A stretch of DNA of 64,000 bases from Spirabiliibacterium pneumoniae (GCF_014884995.1 NZ_JABMII010000012.1:41932-105931); one strand, 5' to 3'. Positions 19,139-29,718 are shown, counted from the stretch's first letter. Made by a program: numbers and translations. The notes: generated by a model not told the origin, from the letters alone.

Positions 19139-21616
19139 TTACGCCTTAACGACTTTCACTGCACATTTTTTATAGTCAGTCTCTTTTGAAATTGGATCGG
19201 TTGCGTCCAATGTCAATTTATTCGCAAGCTGACCAGCATCAAAGAAAGTGGTGTAAACCAATCCTTGCGGCACACGGTTACGCCCACGGGTATCGATAAA
19301 GCTAACCATTTCACCACGGCGCGAAATCACTTTCACTTTATCACCATGACGCATACCGCGTGCTTTCGCATCCAGTGGGTGCATATACACCAAATTATTC
19401 GGGAATGCACGGTGCAATTCAGGCACGCGACGCGTCATAGTGCCTGTATGCCAATGCTCCAGTACCCGACCAGTGGAAAGCCATAAATCATATTCTTCAT
19501 CAGGCATTTCTGCAGGTGGCTCATACGGCACAGCCAAAATGATCGCACGGCCATCTGGTTTGCCATAAAAACGCACCCCTTCGCCCGCTTTCACATAAGG
19601 ATCGTAACCCTCACGATAGCGCCATAATGTTTCTTTTTGATCCACAACAGGCCAACGCAAACCGCGCGCTTTGTGATACATATCAAATGGGGCAAGATCA
19701 TGTCCGTGTCCACGTCCGAAGCTGGCATACTCTTCAAACAATCCTTTTTGAATATAGTAGCCAAAATACTCCGCTTCGTCGTTAAGGTAATCGCCGATTT
19801 CACTGTTTGGATATTTATCCACCTGCCCATTGGTGAATAAAACATCGTATAAGCGTTTACCACGGTATTCTGGCATTTGCGCCAGTAATTCTTCTTCCCA
19901 CATTTCATCAGTGGTAAAATATTTAGAGAATTCAACAAGTTGCCATAAATCAGAGCGGGAATCCCCTGTTTTTGGCACGAGCTGATGCCAAAACTGAGTG
20001 CGGCGCTCCGCATTGCCGTAAGCCCCTTCTTTTTCCACCCACATCGAGGTTGGTAAAATCAAGTCTGCCGACAGCGCGCTAGCGGTTGGATAAGGGTCGG
20101 AGACAATAATAAAGTTCTCGGGATCACGCCAGCCTGGCAGGCGCTCTTGATTGATATTCGGCCCTGCTTGCATATTATTGTTACACATTACCCACAGCAC
20201 ATTCATTTTACGATCTTTGAGCATGCGGTCTTGCAAAATAGCATGGTATCCGACTTTATCTGAAATCGTGCCTTTTGGTAATTTCCAGATTTTCTCGGCA
20301 ATATCGCGGTGTTTTTCGTTAGTTACCACCATATCCGCAGGCAATCGGTGTGCAAACGTGCCCACTTCACGGGCGGTACCACAAGCAGAAGGTTGACCCG
20401 TTAATGAAAACGGCCCACAGCCTGGTTTGGAAATTTTGCCCGTGAGCAAATGCACGTTATACATTAAGTGGTTGACCCATACGCCACGGGTGTGTTGGTT
20501 GAACCCCATGGTCCAAAATGAAATGATTTTTTTATCTGGATCAGCATACAATTTTGCCAACATTTCTAACTGATCTTTTGGCACGCCACTGATTTCATGG
20601 GCTTTATCTAACGTATATTCTGATACTAAGGCTTTATATTGCTCAAAATCGCTGTCGAGCATTTTGCCATTACCTGAATTTTGCGCTTTTTGCTCAAGAG
20701 GGTGATCATTACGCAAGCCATAACCGATGTCAGTTACCCCTTTTTTGAAATTCGTATGTTTGTTAACAAAATCCCAATCGATGGCATCATGCTCAATTAG
20801 ATAATTGGCAATATAATTTAAAATGGCCAAGTCACTTTGTGGCTTAAACACGATACCGTGGTCGGCCAGTTCAAAGCAACGGTTTTCAAAAGTAGAAAGA
20901 GCGAACACTTTGCTGTCAGGATTTGAAATACGACGATCGGTGATGCGTGACCACAAAATAGGGTGCATTTCCGCCATATTTGAACCCCAAAGCACAAACG
21001 CATCTGCGTGTTCAATGTCATCATAACAGCCCATTGGTTCATCAATACCAAACGTACGCAAAAACGCTACCGCTGCCGATGCCATGCAGTGACGCGCATT
21101 CGGGTCAACATTATTTGAACGCAAGCCTGCTTTATAGAGTTTATTTAACGCATAACCTTCCCAAATGGTGGACTGCCCTGAGGTAAAACAGCCAACTGCA
21201 TTGCGGCCGTTTTTAGCCATCGCGGCTTTAAATTTTTCCGCCATGGTTTTAAAGGCATCATCCCAACTGATCGGCGTAAATTCACCATTTTTGTCGTATT
21301 TGCCATTGGTCATGCGCAGCATTGGCTGAGTGAGGCGGTCTTTACCATACATAATTTTCGGCAAAAAATAGCCTTTAATGCAATTTAATCCGCGATTTAC
21401 CTCAGCGTCTGGATCACCTTGTGATGCCACCACGCGCCCATTTTGCGTGCCCACTAACACACTACAACCTGTGCCACAAAAACGACAGACTGCTTTATCC
21501 CATTTAATGGATGAATCGGCCGCGGCCACATTCACAACAGGAATGCTTAGCCCCGCTGCCAATGTTGCCGCAGTAGCTGCATTGGCTTTCATAAATTCAC
21601 GACGACTTAATTTCAT
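19139..21616 (-). CDS. napA: Periplasmic nitrate reductase catalytic subunit NapA
   Basis: NapA reduces nitrate to nitrite in the periplasm. The 825 residues begin with a Tat signal ([11 protein letters not shown]), then a [4Fe-4S] motif ([13 protein letters not shown] with the fourth cysteine in GLNCIKGYF) and molybdopterin oxidoreductase domains; the likely Mo-ligand cysteine is in NARHCMASA. The C-terminal dinucleotide-binding domain shows [18 protein letters not shown]. It abuts napD directly. Assembly needs molybdenum bis-MGD cofactor and the NapD chaperone. No uptake sequence occurs in its 2.5 kb. Confidence 0.98.
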   Translation of the reverse strand: MKLSRREFMKANAATAATLAAGLSIPVVNVAAADSSIKWDKAVCRFCGTGCSVLVGTQNGRVVASQGDPDAEVNRGLNCIKGYFLPKIMYGKDRLTQPMLRMTNGKYDKNGEFTPISWDDAFKTMAEKFKAAMAKNGRNAVGCFTSGQSTIWEGYALNKLYKAGLRSNNVDPNARHCMASAAVAFLRTFGIDEPMGCYDDIEHADAFVLWGSNMAEMHPILWSRITDRRISNPDSKVFALSTFENRCFELADHGIVFKPQSDLAILNYIANYLIEHDAIDWDFVNKHTNFKKGVTDIGYGLRNDHPLEQKAQNSGNGKMLDSDFEQYKALVSEYTLDKAHEISGVPKDQLEMLAKLYADPDKKIISFWTMGFNQHTRGVWVNHLMYNVHLLTGKISKPGCGPFSLTGQPSACGTAREVGTFAHRLPADMVVTNEKHRDIAEKIWKLPKGTISDKVGYHAILQDRMLKDRKMNVLWVMCNNNMQAGPNINQERLPGWRDPENFIIVSDPYPTASALSADLILPTSMWVEKEGAYGNAERRTQFWHQLVPKTGDSRSDLWQLVEFSKYFTTDEMWEEELLAQMPEYRGKRLYDVLFTNGQVDKYPNSEIGDYLNDEAEYFGYYIQKGLFEEYASFGRGHGHDLAPFDMYHKARGLRWPVVDQKETLWRYREGYDPYVKAGEGVRFYGKPDGRAIILAVPYEPPAEMPDEEYDLWLSTGRVLEHWHTGTMTRRVPELHRAFPNNLVYMHPLDAKARGMRHGDKVKVISRRGEMVSFIDTRGRNRVPQGLVYTTFFDAGQLANKLTLDATDPISKETDYKKCAVKVVKA

Positions 21617-21904
21617 CTATTCCCCCACCAGAGTATCCTGATCTTGTTGGTGATACACCAAAGAAAGCGCCAGCACGCCGTCGATATTGCGTGCCAACTC
21701 CATACGTTCTAATAAATCGGCTTGATTGTTTGACTCCATCACCACAACCAATTTGCCCTGTGCTTCATCGATCGCGCTGACATCGGTTAATGCCAACGCT
21801 AAAAGTGCGGTCTTCACTTGAGCCACATCTTGTGGGCGGCATTGCACCACCAATCCACACACATGCCATTCACTGGCACGCTCTTTTGAGACAGATTGAC
21901 CCAT
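21617..21904 (-). CDS. napD: NapA signal-peptide chaperone NapD
   Basis: NapD binds the NapA Tat signal peptide and holds export until the cofactor is inserted. The 95-residue protein has the family start HVCGLVVQCRPQDV and the conserved segment ALSLVYHQQD near the end. It is the first gene of the operon here; AAGGAT stands just upstream of the ATG. The usual first gene napF, which encodes a cytoplasmic ferredoxin, is absent between napD and the regulatory region. Confidence 0.94.
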   Translation of the reverse strand: MGQSVSKERASEWHVCGLVVQCRPQDVAQVKTALLALALTDVSAIDEAQGKLVVVMESNNQADLLERMELARNIDGVLALSLVYHQQDQDTLVGE

Positions 21905-21951
21905 TTCTTATCCTTACCGCGTATCGCTTTTAACTGTATCTTTGGTTGAAA

Positions 21952-22035
21952 ATTATCCATGTTTTATGGTGTATAAATTAATGCCTATTAAGGGGTATTT
22001 ATGACAAAAATTGACATCTACTTGATCTATGTCAA
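21952..22035 (-). promoter_or_regulatory. nap promoter with NarP-like 7-2-7 site and FNR-like site
   Basis: On the minus strand a -10-like GATAAT lies at 21952-21957, implying a start site near 21945. A NarP/NarL inverted heptamer pair (plus strand TGCCTATTAAGGGGTA, 21982-21997) matches the 7-2-7 consensus at 13 of 14 positions and would be centred near -44.5, the position known for the E. coli nap promoter. TTGATCTATGTCAA (22022-22035) matches the FNR consensus at nine of ten positions and would lie near -83.5. Together they predict induction by nitrate without oxygen. Confidence 0.65.
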
Positions 22036-22106
22036 GCACTAAAAAGACAAAAGTGCGGTTTATAGACGGATTTCATCTGCTCACCGCTTGACGAATGAAA
22101 ATTTAC

Positions 22107-22147
22107 TTGCACTAGCGTTGATTATCAGTAAAATGAACGCTCATTCA
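22107..22147 (+). promoter_or_regulatory. Promoter and operator-like palindrome of the tetR-acrAB unit
   Basis: TTGCAC and TAAAAT are spaced by 16 bases and form a plausible promoter. The imperfect palindrome TGAACGCTCATTCA (22134-22147) overlaps the last base of the -10 and lies 20 bases before the regulator start, where a TetR-type repressor would block its own operon. Confidence 0.5.
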
Positions 22148-22167
22148 CCTCGTTGTATAGGGCGATT

Positions 22168-22737
22168 ATGTATCATCAAGAAGGACAAACAGCACAGCAA
22201 ATTCTCAATGCCACCGAAAAATTAATGGCAGAGAAAGGATTACACACGCTTTCCATGCAAAAAATAGCCAGTGCCGTCGGAATTTCCGTTGGCACAATCT
22301 ATATTCATTTTAAAAATAAAGATGAATTATTGCGAGATTTAGCCAAATATTTATTCACCCGTATTAATCGGGCATTGAGTGAAAATTGTGATGCGCAAAC
22401 CGCACTTTATGATCAATATCACCAAATGTGGTGGAATTTATGGCATTTTTGTCACGAACATGAATACGTATTGAAAAACATTTTTCAATATAAAAATATC
22501 CCGGGCTTTTCTGAACTCGTCAAAGAATGTAAAGTGCGTGAAGATCACTGGGATCGCTTTGTTAAAGCAGGCAAAAAACAAAAACAATTGTGCCATCTGC
22601 CTGCCGAAATTCTATTTTCATTAAGCCTAGAAAGTGCAATGAATTTAAGTTTTCGTCAAGTCTATTTTAATGAGCAATACGATAATGAATTATTAGAGCA
22701 AGTCATTAAACGCACTTGGCAAGCAATCAGTTTTTAA
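22168..22737 (+). CDS. acrR: TetR-family regulator of RND efflux pump
   Basis: The 189-residue product has a TetR N-terminal DNA-binding domain with the helix-turn-helix region MQKIASAVGISVGTIYIHF and an all-helical ligand domain. I start at the ATG (MYHQEGQT), which has AGGG upstream; an in-frame TTG 15 bases earlier is less likely. It directly precedes the acrA and acrB homologues on the same strand, as acrR does in Haemophilus influenzae, so it most probably represses this pump. Confidence 0.88.
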   Translation: MYHQEGQTAQQILNATEKLMAEKGLHTLSMQKIASAVGISVGTIYIHFKNKDELLRDLAKYLFTRINRALSENCDAQTALYDQYHQMWWNLWHFCHEHEYVLKNIFQYKNIPGFSELVKECKVREDHWDRFVKAGKKQKQLCHLPAEILFSLSLESAMNLSFRQVYFNEQYDNELLEQVIKRTWQAISF

Positions 22738-22760
22738 TTATAGAATTATGGAGTTTTATT

Positions 22761-23954
22761 ATGAACGACAATGATGCACAAAAACCGACACGGACCAAGC
22801 GTTTTGTGCTTAAATTGGTACTATTAATCGCATTATTCGTGATTATAGCGGTGATTGGCTTACAGTTTTTCAAAGCACATAAAAAAGCCGAATTTTTAGC
22901 CAATATGCCTGAGCCTGTCAATCCAGTGACGGTTATGCAGGTACAAACACAGCAGTGGACACCCGCAATTGAAGCCACAGGGATTGTTCGCCCAAATCAA
23001 GGCGCGATGTTAAGTGCACAAAGTGCGGGGACGATTAAAACTATTCTTGTGAATGCAGGGCAAAAAGTGAACGCAGGCGATTTATTAATCGAGCTTGACA
23101 GCGATGTAGAGAAAGCCAATCTCGCCTCACTGCAAGCCCAATTACCTGCCGCACAGGCTAATTTCCAGCGTTTTTCAACGTTACTGCAAAGCAACAGTGT
23201 GTCGAAAAGTGATTTTGATAAAGCGCAATCAAGCTACAAAACCTTACAAGCTAATATTGCCGCCGCCAAAGCCAGCCTTGCGCGCCGCCAAATTTATGCG
23301 CCGTTTGCGGGCACAGTTGGGATTATTCAAGTCAACGTCGGTGAATATGTTACCAATGGTAAGCCGATGGTGCGAGTGGAAGACATCAGCAAAAGCAAAA
23401 TTGATTTCTCGCTTGGGCAAAATGATTTACAAAACCTTCATATCGGGCAAAAAGTAACCGTCACCACCGATGCTTACACAGGGGAAACTTTTGAGGCTAA
23501 AATTTCGGCAATTGAGCCGGCTGTGAATGCCAATAGTGGTTTAGTCCAGCTGCAAGCCAGCGTGGAAAACAGCCGCGGCAAGTTGCTATCGGGGATGTTC
23601 GCACGTTTGCGGGTGGCCTTAACCACCACGTATGACCAAGTTGTACTGCCGAAAGTAGCGATCACTTACAATATGTATGGCGAAACCGTGTATCGCCTGA
23701 CCGCACTTTCAGATGAAGACAAAGCCAAATTACAACAACGCGAAGACATTGATAATATTTATCGTGTGGAGTTAGTGACTGTGCAAACCCTTGACCGTCA
23801 CGGAATTTATGCGCACCTGAAATCTGGCGCGTTGCAATTCGGCGATAAAATTGTAACGGGTGGGCAGCAACGTTTAAGTAATGGCAGTTTGGTTGTAATT
23901 TCCGATCAAAAAGGTGTCGGTACCGAACAACCTGCACAAAGCTCAAGATTATAA
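22761..23954 (+). CDS. acrA: RND efflux periplasmic adaptor subunit
   Basis: This 397-residue membrane-fusion protein links the inner-membrane pump to an outer-membrane channel. It has an N-terminal membrane anchor (about 17-37), a biotinyl-lipoyl-like half (GTIKTILVNAGQKVNAGD), an alpha-helical hairpin and the returning half (RRQIYAPFAGTVG), then beta-barrel domains. The ATG of MNDNDAQ is chosen: it has GGAG upstream and gives the normal length. No TolC-type gene follows, so the outer-membrane channel is encoded elsewhere. Confidence 0.93.
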   Translation: MNDNDAQKPTRTKRFVLKLVLLIALFVIIAVIGLQFFKAHKKAEFLANMPEPVNPVTVMQVQTQQWTPAIEATGIVRPNQGAMLSAQSAGTIKTILVNAGQKVNAGDLLIELDSDVEKANLASLQAQLPAAQANFQRFSTLLQSNSVSKSDFDKAQSSYKTLQANIAAAKASLARRQIYAPFAGTVGIIQVNVGEYVTNGKPMVRVEDISKSKIDFSLGQNDLQNLHIGQKVTVTTDAYTGETFEAKISAIEPAVNANSGLVQLQASVENSRGKLLSGMFARLRVALTTTYDQVVLPKVAITYNMYGETVYRLTALSDEDKAKLQQREDIDNIYRVELVTVQTLDRHGIYAHLKSGALQFGDKIVTGGQQRLSNGSLVVISDQKGVGTEQPAQSSRL

Positions 23955-23967
23955 AAGGTAGATAACG

Positions 23968-26900
23968 ATGCGTTTTACAGATATTTTTATCCGCCGCCCA
24001 GTGTTGGCTGCTGCGATTAGTATGCTCATTATTATTCTTGGGCTGCAAGCCATTTCAAAACTCACCGTGCGTGAATACCCCGAAATGACCACCACGGTGA
24101 TCAATGTAACAACCGTTTACCCTGGTGCGGATGCTAATCTTATTCAAGCCTTTGTCACCTCACAACTAGAAGAGGCGATCGCACAGGCAGACAATATCGA
24201 TTACATCACTTCATCAAGCAAACAAAGCAGCTCACAAATTACGGTGAAAATGAAGCTCAACACCGATCCTAACGCTGCACTTGCCGATGTGCTTTCCAAA
24301 GTGAACTCCGTGCGCTCTGCCTTGCCCAAAGAAATCAATGACCCTGTGATCACGTCCTCAAGTGGCGGCTCGGGCATGATGTATATCAGCTTCACCTCCG
24401 ATGTGTTGGACTCCAGCCAAGTGACGGATTATATTCAACGGGTGGTTAAACCGCAGTTTTTCACCATTCCTGGTGTGGCAAAAGTTGATATTTTCGGCGG
24501 CTCCCCTTATGCCATGCGCATTTGGCTCGATCCTGAAAAAATGGCGAATTTAAAACTTTCTGCACCACAGGTCATGCAAGCACTTTCCAGCAATAACGTA
24601 CAAACCGCCGCTGGCAGCGCGAATGGCTGGTTTACAGTAATCAAAAATAAGGTGAACACCACCACAACAGACGTGCAACAACTCAAAGACTTAGTGGTGC
24701 ATTCTGACGGTGATAATTTGATTCACCTAAGCGATATTGCCACCGTAGAGCTGACTAAAGAAAGCAATGACTTCCGTGCCGCTGCCAATGGTAAAGAGGC
24801 GGTGGTGCTATCGATTGAGCCATCTTCTAGCGCAAACCCGCTCACGGTGATCAAAAATATTTATCCCTTGTTTGACACCATTAAACACAATTTGCCACCG
24901 AGCATTGACGCTAAAATTTTATATGACAAAACCATCGCCATTAACAGCTCCATTGAAGAAGTAGTAAAAACCATTTTAGAAGCAACTGTGATCGTATTGG
25001 TGGTGATCACTATGTTCTTAGGCTCATTCCGTGCAATGATTGTGCCAGTTGTAACCATTCCTATCTCTTTGATTGGCGTGATTATGTTGCTACAAGCCTT
25101 TAATTTCTCAATTAACCTAATGACCTTACTGGCAATGATTCTTGCCATTGGTTTGGTGGTGGATGATGCCATCGTCGTCCTTGAAAACGTTGACCGCCAC
25201 ATCAAGCTCGGCGAAACGCCATTTCGCGCCGCCATCATCGGCACGCGTGAAATTGCCTTGCCTGTGATTTCCATGACCATTGCGCTCTGTGCGGTTTATT
25301 CCCCAATGGCGCTTATGGGCGGCATTACTGGTTCACTGTTTAAAGAATTTGCCCTCACTTTGGCAGGTGCCGTGTTTATCTCAGGCATTATTGCACTCAC
25401 ACTTTCCCCGATGATGTGTTCAAAATTGCTCAAAGCGCACACCAATCCAAGTTGGCTTGAGCGCCGTGTGGAAAGTTTCCTCACCCGCTTAACCAACGCA
25501 TACAATGTGCTGTTAGGCGTAGTGATGTACAGTAGAAAGTGGATTTTAGGCTTCGCAATTCTTATTTTCGCCAGCTTGCCGTTACTATTTAGTCACTTAT
25601 CAAGCGAACTCACGCCAAGTGAAGATAAAGGCGCCTTGCTCTCAATTGGGACTACATCAGCCGATCGCAATGTGGATTATGTGCAAAATGCCATGAAAAA
25701 ATTCGAGGCGCTATTAAAAGAAATTCCTGAAGTACAATTCTCACAGGTTATTTCTGGTGTGCCAGCCTCCAACCAAGCGCTTGCCATTGCAACCTTAGTG
25801 GACTGGAGTGAGCGCAGTCGCAGCCAAGCCGAGATCATGAACGAGCTTAACGCCAAAGCAAAAAGTATTCCTGAAATTTCTGTCTCTGGCTTCCCATTCC
25901 CTGAAATCAATACTGGCGAGCAAGGTATGCCTGTATCTTTTGTCATTACTACACCGAATGATTATCGCGATCTTGCTGATGTCACCCAGCGCATTTGGGA
26001 AGAAGCGCAAAAGTCAGGGCAGTTTATCTTCTCGAATATCGATCTCAAATTTGACACTGCAGAAATGAGCATGACGATTGACCGTGACAAAGCCAACTCT
26101 TATGGCATCACCATGGCACAAATCAGCTCAACAGTGGGTAGCTTCCTCTCGAGTGCCACAGTAACACGGGTGGATTTGCAAGGGCGCGCCTACAAAATCA
26201 TCTCAGGCATTGAGCGCAAAAAACGCTTAAATCCAGAATCAATGGATAATTTTTATCTCATCGCGAATGATGGAAGTGCGGTTCCACTCAGCACTCTTGT
26301 TACCCTTGAACTGAAAACACAACCACTGTCACTGCCACGCTTTAACCAGCTAAATTCCGCTGTTATCAGTGGTGTGCCGACAGGTTCGGTGGGCGACGCA
26401 GTAAAATGGTTCCAATCCACTGGCGCCGAAATGCTGCCACAGGGCTACACCTACGATTTCCGTGGTGAATCACGCCAATTTGTACAAGAAGGTAACGCTC
26501 TTGCCACCACCTTCGCCTTGGCGGTTATCATTATCTTCTTGGTGTTGGCAATTCAGTTTGAATCGATCCGCGATCCGTTGGTTATTATTGTTTCTGTGCC
26601 GCTTGCCATCTCTGGCGCATTACTCGGCTTGAATTTACTCGGCTTTTTCGGCGTGGCAGGGAGCACGCTGAATATCTACTCTGAAGTCGGGCTAATCACA
26701 CTGGTTGGGCTGATTACCAAGCACGGGATCTTGATGTGTGAAGTCGCCAAAGAAGAGCAATTGCTACACGGCAAAAGTCGTATCGATGCCATTATGGAGG
26801 CTGCACGCATTCGTCTACGCCCAATTTTGATGACAACGGCTGCGATGATCGCAGGGCTTATCCCACTACTTTACGCGGCTGGCGCTGGCGCCGTCTCCCG

Positions 26901-27054
26901 CTTCAGTATTGGTGCAGTTATCATCGCAGGGCTGGCAATCGGTACTCTATTTACCTTATTTATTCTGCCTGTGATTTACAGTTTCATCGCCACCGAGCAC
27001 AAACCACTGCCCGAATTTGATGAAACCCAACCACCACTGGAAGAACACCACTAA
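23968..27054 (+). CDS. acrB: RND multidrug efflux pump inner-membrane subunit
   Basis: The 1028 residues show the RND permease layout with twelve transmembrane segments and two large periplasmic loops. The proton-relay aspartates are in GLVVDDAIVVLENV (helix 4), and the partner lysine is in GLITKHGILM (helix 10). It starts 13 bases after acrA. Such pumps expel dyes, detergents and antibiotics by proton antiport; substrate range cannot be read from sequence. A double hairpin closes the operon. Confidence 0.95.
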   Translation: MRFTDIFIRRPVLAAAISMLIIILGLQAISKLTVREYPEMTTTVINVTTVYPGADANLIQAFVTSQLEEAIAQADNIDYITSSSKQSSSQITVKMKLNTDPNAALADVLSKVNSVRSALPKEINDPVITSSSGGSGMMYISFTSDVLDSSQVTDYIQRVVKPQFFTIPGVAKVDIFGGSPYAMRIWLDPEKMANLKLSAPQVMQALSSNNVQTAAGSANGWFTVIKNKVNTTTTDVQQLKDLVVHSDGDNLIHLSDIATVELTKESNDFRAAANGKEAVVLSIEPSSSANPLTVIKNIYPLFDTIKHNLPPSIDAKILYDKTIAINSSIEEVVKTILEATVIVLVVITMFLGSFRAMIVPVVTIPISLIGVIMLLQAFNFSINLMTLLAMILAIGLVVDDAIVVLENVDRHIKLGETPFRAAIIGTREIALPVISMTIALCAVYSPMALMGGITGSLFKEFALTLAGAVFISGIIALTLSPMMCSKLLKAHTNPSWLERRVESFLTRLTNAYNVLLGVVMYSRKWILGFAILIFASLPLLFSHLSSELTPSEDKGALLSIGTTSADRNVDYVQNAMKKFEALLKEIPEVQFSQVISGVPASNQALAIATLVDWSERSRSQAEIMNELNAKAKSIPEISVSGFPFPEINTGEQGMPVSFVITTPNDYRDLADVTQRIWEEAQKSGQFIFSNIDLKFDTAEMSMTIDRDKANSYGITMAQISSTVGSFLSSATVTRVDLQGRAYKIISGIERKKRLNPESMDNFYLIANDGSAVPLSTLVTLELKTQPLSLPRFNQLNSAVISGVPTGSVGDAVKWFQSTGAEMLPQGYTYDFRGESRQFVQEGNALATTFALAVIIIFLVLAIQFESIRDPLVIIVSVPLAISGALLGLNLLGFFGVAGSTLNIYSEVGLITLVGLITKHGILMCEVAKEEQLLHGKSRIDAIMEAARIRLRPILMTTAAMIAGLIPLLYAAGAGAVSRFSIGAVIIAGLAIGTLFTLFILPVIYSFIATEHKPLPEFDETQPPLEEHH

Positions 27055-27061
27055 ACAGAAA

Positions 27062-27087
27062 ACCTGCCTTCATCAGGCAGGTCTTTT
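27062..27087 (+). terminator. Terminator after acrB
   Basis: ACCTGCCT and AGGCAGGT pair across a five-base loop, followed by CTTTT. It lies eight bases after the acrB stop. Confidence 0.85.
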
Positions 27088-27093
27088 ATCATC

Positions 27094-27117
27094 AAAGTGC
27101 GGTTAACCGCACTTTTT
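27094..27117. terminator. 22-bp perfect uptake-sequence palindrome between acrB and pgtP
   Basis: Two uptake sequences meet head to head with no spacer and are followed by TT on the plus strand. It stands between convergent genes and can act on both transcripts, backing up the terminator just upstream. Confidence 0.65.
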
Positions 27118-27146
27118 GTTATTTTAGTGCGTTCATACGATACGCA

Positions 27147-28451
27147 TTACATTGCCTCAATCTTTTTCAATCCACGATGGGATAGATAGCAAAAAATAAA
27201 GCACAAAATTGCACCTAGCATAATCGTATAGAATCCACTTTCCCAACCAAATTTATCCACCATGAAACCAAATAGTGTTGTGCCAAGCGAGGAGCCGACA
27301 ATATAACTCATAAAGCCACGCAAGCCAACGGCAGAACCTAAAGCAAAGCTTGGAATGACTTCCATTGCCTGTACCGCGACCATAGATTGCGGAATATAAA
27401 TTAAGCAGCCTGTAATAGTAGAAAAGAGAGTTATCAATACAATTGAATTAGATGTCATATAGCCAAAAACACAGAAAAAGACAATTACAAGGCAGATCAT
27501 CGGTAAATACATCACCTTACCACGAAAAAACTTATCCACAAGCCAACCTGCGATGATAGTTGAAGGAATTGCCGCCCATTCAAATAGCATAAATGACACG
27601 CCCATATCGGCTTTACTAAACCCTTTTACAGTCAAAATATACAATGGGATCCAAGTCAACATACCAAAACGAACCATGTAAGTGAAAATATCAATACCCA
27701 CCAAATACCATGAGTTTGGATTTTTTAAGATAAATTCGGTAAAAATTTGCTTGGAGCTCATATTATCTGGCTTCTTACTTAGATGACGAGCAAGATGTGT
27801 ATTCACAGATTCTTCTTGATATATTTCTTCAACGGTAGGCAAATTCTCTTCAACAGGACGACGTTTAACAAAATATAAAATGAGCAGAACACCAATAAAG
27901 GCGATTAAAGCTGGCACCAAATAGGCAGAAATACGCCAGTGCTCTGTACCTAGATAAGACAAACTTGCCCCCACAATAGGCGCAACCAAACCTCCGCCTA
28001 AATTATGAGAAACATTCCAAATGGTACTTGCTCGTCCACGTTGTGTTCTAGGAAACCAATGTCCAACCGTGATAATAGCAGGCCCCACCCCCATGCCCTG
28101 AAAAAGGCCCAATAAGATAACCAAGCACACAAAAAGATAAAAACTGGTAGAAAACCCCATCATAATGTTAATAATCACACATAAAAATAAACCCAACGCC
28201 ATGAAATAACGAGGGTTAGATTTATCCGCCAAAATGCTCATCAATCCTTTGCTGATGCCATATGTTATCAACATTAAGGAGGTTAATAACCCTATTTGCG
28301 TTGTACTTAACCCCAACTCATCTTTAATATAAGGTGTTGAAAAAACAAAATTATTACGCACAATATAATAACAAGCATAGCCAATAAAAATGCCTATCAA
28401 TGATTGCATTTGAAATTTTTTAAATCGTTTTTGTTCATCTAACTGTGTCAT
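27147..28451 (-). CDS. pgtP: Phosphoglycerate transporter PgtP
   Basis: PgtP imports 2- and 3-phosphoglycerate and phosphoenolpyruvate in exchange for phosphate. The 434 residues form twelve membrane segments of the organophosphate:phosphate antiporter family. Segments such as YYIVRNNFVFSTPYIKDELG, GLFQGMGVGPAIITVGHWFP and VGLRGFMSYIVG resemble enterobacterial PgtP more closely than GlpT or UhpT. The regulatory genes pgtABC are not nearby. Base composition is clearly A+T-richer than the flanks and there is no uptake sequence inside, which suggests acquisition by transfer. Confidence 0.85.
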   Translation of the reverse strand: MTQLDEQKRFKKFQMQSLIGIFIGYACYYIVRNNFVFSTPYIKDELGLSTTQIGLLTSLMLITYGISKGLMSILADKSNPRYFMALGLFLCVIINIMMGFSTSFYLFVCLVILLGLFQGMGVGPAIITVGHWFPRTQRGRASTIWNVSHNLGGGLVAPIVGASLSYLGTEHWRISAYLVPALIAFIGVLLILYFVKRRPVEENLPTVEEIYQEESVNTHLARHLSKKPDNMSSKQIFTEFILKNPNSWYLVGIDIFTYMVRFGMLTWIPLYILTVKGFSKADMGVSFMLFEWAAIPSTIIAGWLVDKFFRGKVMYLPMICLVIVFFCVFGYMTSNSIVLITLFSTITGCLIYIPQSMVAVQAMEVIPSFALGSAVGLRGFMSYIVGSSLGTTLFGFMVDKFGWESGFYTIMLGAILCFIFCYLSHRGLKKIEAM

Positions 28452-28629
28452 TTTACTACCTCTTAAATTTTATGATTACTCGATTCCTTGTACCCTGATT
28501 TATCCAGAAGGCAATTACAAAAATGTAAAAATGTGATCTCATCCACGTGTAAGCATTTTGACTGTACATTTTCTATCAGATTTTCTCTACATACATAAAA
28601 ACCCATTCCACAATCGGCTAAACTTTATT

Positions 28630-28656
28630 ATCGTTATATTGTTTTTTAATAACGAT
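28630..28656 (+). promoter_or_regulatory. ModE-like operator before the molABC remnant
   Basis: Eight-base arms ATCGTTAT and ATAACGAT flank an 11-base centre beginning ATTGT. As I recall it, the ModE operator has CGTTAT and ATAACG half sites at about this spacing. It lies ten bases before the molA pseudogene start. ModE represses molybdate importers when molybdate is plentiful. Confidence 0.55.
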
Positions 28657-28665
28657 TGGGTTGGT

Positions 28666-29718
28666 ATGAACAAGTTAAAAAGTGCGGTTGTGTTGATGGT
28701 AGCATTGGCATCCAGTGTGGCATGGGCCGATCGTCAAATTACGGATCAAAATTGGATCGCCAAGTGACGATTCCTGATAGTGTAAATCGGGCGGTGGTAT
28801 TGCAGCATCAAACGTTGGACATTGCGGTGTAGCTTGACGCGACCGATCAAATTGTCGGGATTTTATCCACTTGGAAAAAGAATTTAGGTCAAGATTATGC
28901 CCGCCTTGCGCCCGCGTTAGAGAAAATGGCGATGCCGGGTGAGCTGACAAAAGTAAATATCGAAAGCCTGTTGGCACTCAAACCTGATGTTGTGTTTGTC
29001 ACTAACTATGCGCCACCTGAGATGATCAAGCAAATTTCGGATGCGGGTCTGCCAGTGGTGGCCATTTCTCTGCGGGTGTCGCCGAAAAACGAGCAAGCCA
29101 AGCTCAATCCAACATTGCAAGATGAAAATAAGGCTTATAGTGAGGGGTTGAAACAGGGAATTGCGCTCATCGCTGAGGTGTTCAATAAGCAAAAAATGTG
29201 CAGGAATTAATCAAAGCGGCATTTGCCAACCGTCCATTGTTGAAAGCACGTTTGGCCAATGTGCCTAAGGGGGCGAGGGTAGCAACCTATATGGCAAACC
29301 CTGATTTGACCTATGGCTCAGGCAAATATACGGGGCTGATGATGGAGCACGTGGGTGCAAATAATGTTGCGGCTAGCAGCATTAAAGGCTATAAACAGGT
29401 GTCGATGGAGCAAATTTTAAGCTGGAATCCTAGTGTCATTTTTGTGCAAAATCGCTACTCAACCGTTGTGTCAGATATTGTCAACGGCGCACAATGGCAA
29501 AATATTCAGGCGGTGAAAGATAAAAAAGTGTATTTAATGCCGCAATATGCTAAAGCGTGGGGGTATCCAATACCTGAGGAGATTGGCCTTGGGGAGCTTT
29601 GGATGGCAAAAAACTCTATCCTGAACGCTTTGCTGACATTGATTTGGATAAAATGGTGAACGATTATTATCAAAAATTCTATCGCACCCAGTATGTGCCA
29701 ACGCCAGCAAAAAACTGA
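28666..29718 (+). pseudogene. molA: molA pseudogene: molybdate/tungstate-binding protein
   Basis: Conceptual repair gives a class III periplasmic binding protein closely resembling Haemophilus influenzae MolA (HI1472): signal peptide ending SVAWA, then QVTIPDSVNRAVVLQHQTLD, NIESLLALKPDVVFVTNYAP and a C-terminus ending NDYYQKFYRTQYVP. Lesions are a frameshift in an A-run near 28748-28751, a TAG replacing a glutamine codon at 28830, and frameshifts in A6 runs near 29191 and 29608. No functional product can be made. The order molA-molB-molC is retained. Confidence 0.88.
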
